The notes under the pieces are model-generated. The model searched no databases. It worked only from the letters and a program-made list of their open reading frames with translations, and was not told where the DNA came from. Made by a program: the position numbers and the translations under genes. DNA of 64,000 nucleotides from Ancylomarina euxina (GTDB taxonomy: Bacteria; Bacteroidota; Bacteroidia; Bacteroidales; Marinifilaceae), in contig NZ_QQWG01000003.1 in the NCBI RefSeq assembly GCF_003863355.1, positions 124,001 through 188,000 of the forward strand. Direction: 5' to 3'. How positions within the stretch are numbered: position 1 is the stretch's first letter; every line of letters starts with the position of its first letter. Below, piece after piece: positions 61,501-64,000 of the stretch.

Positions 61501-62011
61501 TGATATGGTTTTGAACGTGCAGAGGGGTTTTGATGATCCAACCACCATTTTTTGTGAAATGAATATCTTCGTTGAACGTATGTCCTGCAAAGTCAATCTC
61601 ATTATTAGGGCTTGATGCACTAAAATAGAGTGGTTTTAATAAATCCAGAAGCATGTCAGTGCCTAGTTTTAAACCACCATAAATAGTCAAAAAGTGTGCA
61701 GGATCATTATCCGCTTTAAGTGTAGGCAGATTAGTTACATTCGACCAATCCATATTCGCACATTTAGCGACATCGTTGATTACCACTTCAGCACCAGTAG
61801 TAGGGAATGAGTTTTCATCAAAGAATACATTGTCACTGAAATTTGGTACGGCAGCGTCAGGATTAACCTGTCCTCCAGGTTGATCACTCCAGTGTTGAAT
61901 TTCATTCCAGTTTCCAGAGCCTCCAATCCAATAAAAATCTTTAGCATTAACAACGCTAGAAATGGATAGTAGGATGATAATGTAAATTAAGCTGATTGCT
62001 TTCGTATTCAT
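52562..62011 (-). CDS. Giant SprB-type T9SS surface adhesin
   Basis: This 3149-residue secreted protein starts with a signal peptide (to about VVNAK). Five modules of about 340-375 residues follow, starting near residues 26, 383, 725, 1083 and 1458, each opening with an aromatic-Trp-Ile/Val-Gly pattern (FYWIGG, YSWTGT, FIWIGA, LFWVGG, LYWVGN) and a later DNVFFD-like segment. From about residue 1937 come some 14 SprB-type repeats of ~80 residues, mostly with a Cys at the start. The last ~90 residues (from IPKAFTPNQDGYNDYW) are the gliding-type T9SS C-terminal domain. I chose the ATG at 62011 over a TTG two codons upstream. It probably acts in surface adhesion or gliding with the adjacent SprF protein. 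Confidence 0.92.
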   Translation of the reverse strand: MNTKAISLIYIIILLSISSVVNAKDFYWIGGSGNWNEIQHWSDQPGGQVNPDAAVPNFSDNVFFDENSFPTTGAEVVINDVAKCANMDWSNVTNLPTLKADNDPAHFLTIYGGLKLGTDMLLDLLKPLYFSASSPNNEIDFAGHTFNEDIHFTKNGGWIIKTPLHVQNHIIYFEQGNLSFEADITCAQIIADNPISRTWTLNNSTINLTGSGASVLMINADNLNLNPGNSNVIASGVGASIAISGSAPLNLYNIEFQKNGANIINQTLVVNFNNVEFLADGSLQGPNRFQKLIFTKGNDYSIQNGSDQTVLDSWTAIGTCSEHINISGTGGNGSIIANAVSLEFLKINNMSASGTAAPFDANDSFDLGGNTNWNIIALTPDSYSWTGTTDNKWSTPSNWNKGCVPSRIDNVNISGAFNVEIDSDAECKNLILSDDVTLSGNAKLSIFGSLFAGSATWGLLGTTHFEGNGTISIDNPFLADVYFSRGGIWQLATELQIPDNTLFFESGTINSNDNNLTLNRFVSIGDILRTLNLGTSTLRLNGNYLKTWDAEGNSFNIPESDYTIELIEQTAGFYNKLNGSVTYNKVYFIDNREKANLTNEGDIVSFNEVHFFAGANISGDHNYDTFILSAGKTYLFEAGSEQKVVNINGFIAEGTCSEFIYLTGNGGISNIRSDVNSNRIINVQITDLEVIGGITLSGGLDAQSSFGIQNYDGWNIVEKTLAQDFIWIGADDSDWFNPNNWDLGCVPTRVDNVFFNAVNIVGSSTIAINGTRIPECNNMTWTNASSLIFEGGSDLCIYGNLDFTSLPAASFTHTGDIYFKSENIVTVKLDQVILSNDVIFEGKIQEDGSWLAGTWNIASNFETSGNIKLERGNLVTNNFSITCNELYSNFSDVRTLQLDASVLNLNGIFLTPENLTFDAGTSEIIVGENGKVEVTNGIEAIDFHNITFDQETGTALFSIRGKDVSFNQVDIKSNANFLYEGFDVENLILNQGKTYKFTDGQNFNIGDLTAIGACEGTIDISSLSAGAETTFNSKNGDPINVTQVNLLDVFATPAATFTANNSIDLGHNDGWTFATTPTTRDLFWVGGAGTWDDPNHWSTSSGGSPGACVPTALDNVYFDINSFTGKNQIVSTGSGDIRCRTMDWRGSEGTSPIFQMGLVDISSVYIYGSLYLNPTLTVDIPDVDFYFRSTEKGNSLELHTFNFPNNVTFDGIDGEWTLANDLDVDGNLILDNGHFISGGFDISCNYFESSDLSFAGKKRTLDIQNSLFTVLGYENSFSVNIDAADINARQTLTLLADGSQIIVESEKAFFIGGAFSSSATFNVILFNNEGSFKSENLLTRINDITFEQGGELNGTVDIGKLTLNKGTKPNTFKFESNITFPIEEFTALGSCNFPIDIQGSKSGKQADLEVKTSINVNFVILTDINGVGSSVAYLANNSIEHTNVTNWTVNSITTVDLYWVGNGLNDEWSNYLNWSKTSGGVSEGCIPTELDNVFFDSNSFLGSKTVLVNSDSRCHNITWTDDVDPSSIFKVQNQLDVHGLLDFSENMTLEMSGDLKFKGDGLTADKPIDFAGKALDGDVYFDGDDQSWILQNALTTTGDLFLDNGSLNTKGKKMSISSFTSLNASPIANRSLTISGSIITINAEKFKSWNMIFLGSPLVFTATNSELYFPKKGGIYCESTNDVKFGDAIFDAYGEININGNGFETGKGEFKTIIFRQQGQIFGDHTISNLEFTLGYGENTIQAGRTINLTNELTMEGVNCSYVHLKSSEDGQLAFINSTKPQIIYHASLENIKMTDANVPHRVIGNFINVDGSTQGWLESTANDNDEEPPSFKDVLPVREEWCSNTATLDHVTYFPINDRTTFQWAFSEPAPAPLSFSDLTGETSATIAVNQSGFYRVELNYNNPSGIPCLLYSTIEVVMNTTSNIVIEFTTTNVKCYGDEDGFVKAVAQNGNAPYSFFWTDSDDNDIFPSTNILTGESFASGLAPGKYFVQVKDDKGCDQTSSVDVFNAYEMFINGITQKDLKCFNVSDGEIAIDASGGSGTLSYYLNGGLAAANNTGLSADEYLVHLQDGNDCKSDEESVELLSPEEITFDFASSGILCAGDNNGSIDPQVNGGIIPYTYNWTSDKGFSSSNPTLTDVEGANYTIEITDANNCVYSDIFELVEPEAIVIDKLTVSDANCFGEATGELFVEADKGTAPYKYTLNTITNITGQFTDLTANTYSLQVTDKNACIKLQDITIKEPIELGFVISDNISPTCNNLKDGIINIVPYGGNSDYNFAWSGPNDFRSYTKNNTSLDFGEYTLLLKDKKECAYEGTVSLIKSPPLQLGLVVEEEVSIVGANDGSFRLEILGGAIPYTYTVTGPNGYSRFSPTFFDENQALFENLIGGLYTVTITDESSCGSITKDIMLPEGDLLVAQIIDQEDVSCTAYNDGALNATAIGGNGTYFYSWTGPSGFTANTKSISALIAGTYNLSVQSAGQTATDQTIILEPTPLVTTTSSTDVACFNEPNGTIQLDISGGTQPYSILWEGDRGLYSHADKIYDLAKGDYNYQVTDARGCIISSSVTINEPDAVSVTETHTDISDIGLRDGTITATSTGGTPPYTIFISGPNEYSKKSFNNLTGIYTVGILEQGVYIIEVLDANECRAIIETRIYEPEKMVVSLVAKTTPTCHGGTEGSIEVLVEDGSGDYTLSWEADNYYKNKDAPLKIDNLKAGNYILTITDNVTTEVIKFYQEVKQPDLVEVEYGIDQISCYGLTDGYINIYPKGGTPNYTYAWTGIDPSRLDKEDQGDLSPGIYKVRVTDSRACMSEEYTFEVKEPELFAGSHTIKEPLCYGDKNGEVELEIISGATPYTVSWSTGAVTQNIYNLRFGTYTYTVIDNEDCKFTYTVSLTQPDTLIAEINIFNDVICYAQNNGEASAAVSGGTIPYRFSWSNGETTKDISDLRPKKYELLVTDQNDCQDTASVVIEEPEELLLRVEANRPTVEGANDGAIFSKAFGGIPDYTASWEIETGADMWSPLTETDLEITDLDRGKYRLTLSDVNSCATDTIINLEYLYDRIIEIPKAFTPNQDGYNDYWDILRIEYIQRLTIVIYDRLGASVYQFSGTGNEYKGNPWTGKNNKSHLPIGSYYYAIEADDSKPLTGTVTIAR
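52900..56215 (-). repeat. About 14 SprB-type repeats within the giant adhesin
   Basis: Repeats of about 70-90 residues share a starting Cys, then [DN]G, a GG turn, [PT]Y and a final W[ST] with a later VTD. At least eleven keep the cysteine (such as KCYGDEDG, KCFNVSDG, LCAGDNNG, SCYGLTDG, LCYGDKNG), and three lack it (GANDGSFRL, IGLRDGTI, GANDGAIF). The set lies between the large N-terminal modules and the sorting domain. Confidence 0.8.
56520..61936 (-). repeat. Five N-terminal modules within the giant adhesin
   Basis: Each module opens with a W-[IV]-G turn, then W.....NW/HW, GC[VI]P and DNV[YF]F, then about 300 residues of strand-rich sequence. Successive starts are 357, 342, 358 and 375 residues apart. 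The pattern suggests a beta-helix or similar elongated fold repeated five times. The first module differs at the start (no GCVP). Confidence 0.7.
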
Positions 62012-62436
62012 AGCCAAAATCTATAAAATGCGTATTATTTAATCATATAAAATCAAGAGTAGATTCCTGTTTCCAAATAACAAAAAAAGGAATAGCCGTA
62101 TATCATGTAAAAATAAGCTATTTAATTGTAAAAAGCATCAAAATCGTGACTAATGGAAAATATAGAAGATTATTTGTTGGGTTTTTTATTAACATATGTG
62201 AAGGTTTTAGGTTTTAAGGATGAAAGAACTTGTGTATTCAGTATTAAAATAATAAAAGATCCTTAAACAAGCATGCTGTGATTGCTTTATTATTCAAGTA
62301 GTTAGGATTGGGTGTGTTTTGAATTTGAGTGAATTGTTAGCAGAGGTAAATGACAAAACCACATGAAACTTGGGACTGTCAAGTTTCATGTGGTCTTGTT
62401 TTAGTTGTAAGTGCTTACTGATTGGGAGTGAGAATC
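62012..62436. other. Upstream region of the giant adhesin gene
   Basis: These 425 bp should hold the promoter of the adhesin operon and end in the terminator of the next gene. I found no TAnnTTTG element on the minus strand. A plus-strand frame of 37 codons at 62153-62266 is short and unsupported. No clear palindrome was seen apart from the terminator at 62358-62394. Confidence 0.5.
62355..62394 (-). terminator. Strong terminator after the three-repeat gene
   Basis: A perfect 15-bp stem (ACCACATGAAACTTG at 62358-62372 with 62380-62394) and a 7-base loop are followed on the minus strand by TTTTG. It lies 42 bp after the stop codon of the gene at 62437. Confidence 0.92.
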
Positions 62437-63708
62437 TTAGTTTTGGAAAACGATTTTTTCGATTTCGTCCCATTTAAAGATACTGAATTCTTCAGACGAA
62501 GTGAAGATAAGTATTCCTGCATTTTTATTGGATACATCAGCCTGATCGCCCAGAAACAACTTCTCACCACTTTTTAATACAACTGCGGCATAATTATTTG
62601 CCATTGGTTTTATACTTTCAATATTTCTGAAAGGGATAGAGAATTTGATATCATCATTATAACCATTGAGTAATTCAGAATCCATAGCTTCATCCAAATC
62701 ATAAACGATCACTCCTTCTAGTTCTTCGCCTGTTTTGGTGAAGACTTTGCCATATAGTCGTTCACTATTTGGGAATGACTTGTCGCATAGTGATTCCAGG
62801 GTTTTTTCTTCAAGAATCTCAAAGGAAATAAAATGTTTCCAGTGAAAATCAGCTCTTCCAATATTGGGAAGATTAACAATTATTCCTTTGTTACTAGAAT
62901 TAACATCGTTAGTGCCGTATAGTTCTATTTCTCTGCCAGAAGCAAGTTTTACAAGACAGGCATTTTCTTGTTTAGTGATATTTTTTATCTTTCTGAAAGG
63001 AATCTTAAGATCACCATCAGAGGATTTTCCATCTAACTTATCATCTAATAATCGCTCATCGTGATCCCATTGAACAAAACCAGTAAATACACCTTGTGTT
63101 GTTGTTAGTTTGCCATAAATACCTTGGCCAAAGGAATCAGAGATCTTTTGTTTTGGACGGAAAAATTTGATCACATCTATTTTGTTCCAATTCAAACTAA
63201 GCATACCCAATTCAATATCTATAATTGAGATTCTAGTGTTAACATCATTCGAGCCTCCGCTTAAATTGATATATTTCTCAGACTTAAGTTCTAAGTTTAC
63301 ACTTTCTCTTCCTGTGATGGTTATGGATTTAATGTCTCCAAACCGGCACTGAAACTTTCTAGCCAGGTAATTTGTATTGTGTCTTTTATTATCGACGGAA
63401 ACATTAATCCAATCTTTGTTGCTTGATCGAGAAGAGGATTTGTAGTTTGTCTTAAAATTCGATTTGTTTAAATATTTGAGATAGGGGTTGGATATCTTTT
63501 CCGAGTTAAAGATATCTGACAAGAAGACTTCTTCATCTCCCCATCGGATGGGACCTTCATAAGTTTTTCCTTCGATTGTAGTGATGCTACCATAAAGCAT
63601 GCAATCGTTTTGTGCTGATACGGGAGTCGTTATGGTAATGGAACCAATCAAAAGAAATAATAAAAAGGAAACCTGATACCAAGATTGAATCTGCAGATAT
63701 TTTTTCAT
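62437..63708 (-). CDS. Secreted protein with three beta-rich repeats
   Basis: This 423-residue protein has a signal peptide (about 1-32, ending PVSAQN). Three repeats of about 105-145 residues follow, starting near residues 36, 195 and 318. Each opens with LYG/IYG, then a TxxG, a [GP]-rich turn and a WDxDE/YDLDE-like segment (RWGDEEVFL, QWDHDERLL, VYDLDEAMD), then an IPFR-type strand, a DV..N segment and a final W[KND]-I/F. The repeats are divergent. I recognise no named family, and no sorting domain is present. The start ATG at 63708 is three codons inside a TTG-initiated frame. A strong terminator follows; the adhesin gene lies downstream. Confidence 0.8.
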   Translation of the reverse strand: MKKYLQIQSWYQVSFLLFLLIGSITITTPVSAQNDCMLYGSITTIEGKTYEGPIRWGDEEVFLSDIFNSEKISNPYLKYLNKSNFKTNYKSSSRSSNKDWINVSVDNKRHNTNYLARKFQCRFGDIKSITITGRESVNLELKSEKYINLSGGSNDVNTRISIIDIELGMLSLNWNKIDVIKFFRPKQKISDSFGQGIYGKLTTTQGVFTGFVQWDHDERLLDDKLDGKSSDGDLKIPFRKIKNITKQENACLVKLASGREIELYGTNDVNSSNKGIIVNLPNIGRADFHWKHFISFEILEEKTLESLCDKSFPNSERLYGKVFTKTGEELEGVIVYDLDEAMDSELLNGYNDDIKFSIPFRNIESIKPMANNYAAVVLKSGEKLFLGDQADVSNKNAGILIFTSSEEFSIFKWDEIEKIVFQN

Positions 63709-63847
63709 TGTAAGCAAGCATTAAAATTCATATTGCCTATAAAACGAATAGTATGCTAAAAAGTTACAAGGTGATCTCAATAAAAGAGAAGGAAAAATAT
63801 TCCTCGAAGGTTTTATTATTGAAACATCTTTGACATGATGATCTTGT

Positions 63848-64000
63848 TTAAATGTTTTGCTTTTTCCTAAATAAAATTTGAATGATTTTAGCTTTTTCAG
63901 CAGGGGTATATATTTGAATTAACTCCCAATCCTTATCATATTCGGCTATAGTTTTTTTAAGTTTGTAAATCTTTAGCAGATCCACAGTAATACCATCTTT
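63848..64000 (-). CDS. C-terminal end of an unidentified protein (cut by window edge)
   Basis: The frame is open from the window edge and ends at TAA (63848-63850), giving 50 residues that end TPAEKAKIIQILFRKKQNI. The sequence is charged and helical, without a signal or membrane segment in this part. I do not recognise it. The rest lies beyond position 64000. It precedes the three-repeat protein gene by 139 bp on the same strand. Confidence 0.55.
   Translation of the reverse strand, partial: KDGITVDLLKIYKLKKTIAEYDKDWELIQIYTPAEKAKIIQILFRKKQNI

Noticed and set aside
62153-62266. 37-codon plus-strand frame upstream of the adhesin gene
   Set aside because: No ribosome binding site, promoter or recognisable sequence; such short frames arise by chance in AT-rich DNA.
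1-64000. Mobile elements, prophage or recent horizontal islands
   Set aside because: No transposase, integrase, terminal repeats, tRNA-associated junction or clear shift in base use was seen in any part.

Overview
The window looks like core chromosome of a low-GC member of the Bacteroidota, probably a marine Bacteroidales/Marinilabiliales-type organism; the phylum is well supported, the order is a guess. The evidence is type IX secretion (T9SS) and gliding genes (porU, porV, gldJ, PorP/SprF, a giant SprB-type adhesin), several TAnnTTTG promoter -7 elements, few Shine-Dalgarno sequences, and phylum-typical protein variants. No rRNA, tRNA, CRISPR array, insertion sequence or prophage was seen.

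Layout. 1-1.9 kb: start of a TPM-domain gene, lemA, a small thioredoxin and a CoA-binding protein. 2-11.5 kb: ispF, then the conserved block porV-porU / gldJ-murF, with a guanidinium-exporter-type SMR gene behind murF. 11.5-21.4 kb: a minus-strand run mtaB - inositol phosphatase - LpxL-type acyltransferase - glycosyltransferase, then ppx, phoH, folC, rex and a pentapeptide-repeat gene. 21.5-24.5 kb: a CreD cluster with a small winged-helix regulator and a membrane protein, followed by a decayed potassium-channel gene and a small DNA-binding protein. 24.9-31 kb: two tandem 591-residue ClC-CBS paralogues separated by a possible structured RNA, then hutG and a LacI-type regulator. 31-38 kb: rlmN, a ferredoxin-NADP-reductase-like gene, a TSGD-repeat secreted protein, and an AraC / sugar MFS / ROK kinase unit. 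38-48.9 kb: a flippase-like membrane protein, purA, fur, relA/spoT, an M16 protease pair, a FabK-like flavoprotein, a YceI protein and a small membrane protein. 49-64 kb: a putative four-gene surface operon (3149-residue T9SS adhesin, PorP/SprF partner, beta-helix lipoprotein, secreted EEP-family nuclease/phosphatase), a secreted three-repeat protein and a partial gene at the edge.

How the parts connect. PorU and PorV process and shuttle T9SS cargo, GldJ belongs to the gliding/secretion motor, and the giant protein carries the matching gliding-type C-terminal sorting domain, so window-encoded machinery plausibly exports window-encoded cargo. Rex, Fur, RelA/SpoT, LacI- and AraC-type regulators are present, and several gene starts carry inverted repeats that look like operators. 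The clearest is the motif ACTTTG-N5-CAAAGT, found exactly twice in the CreD cluster, just upstream of two start codons.

The most novel-looking items are the five ~350-residue N-terminal modules of the giant adhesin with its nuclease-containing operon, the CreD-cluster operator pair, and the structured element between the ClC genes. Most of the rest is ordinary housekeeping sequence.
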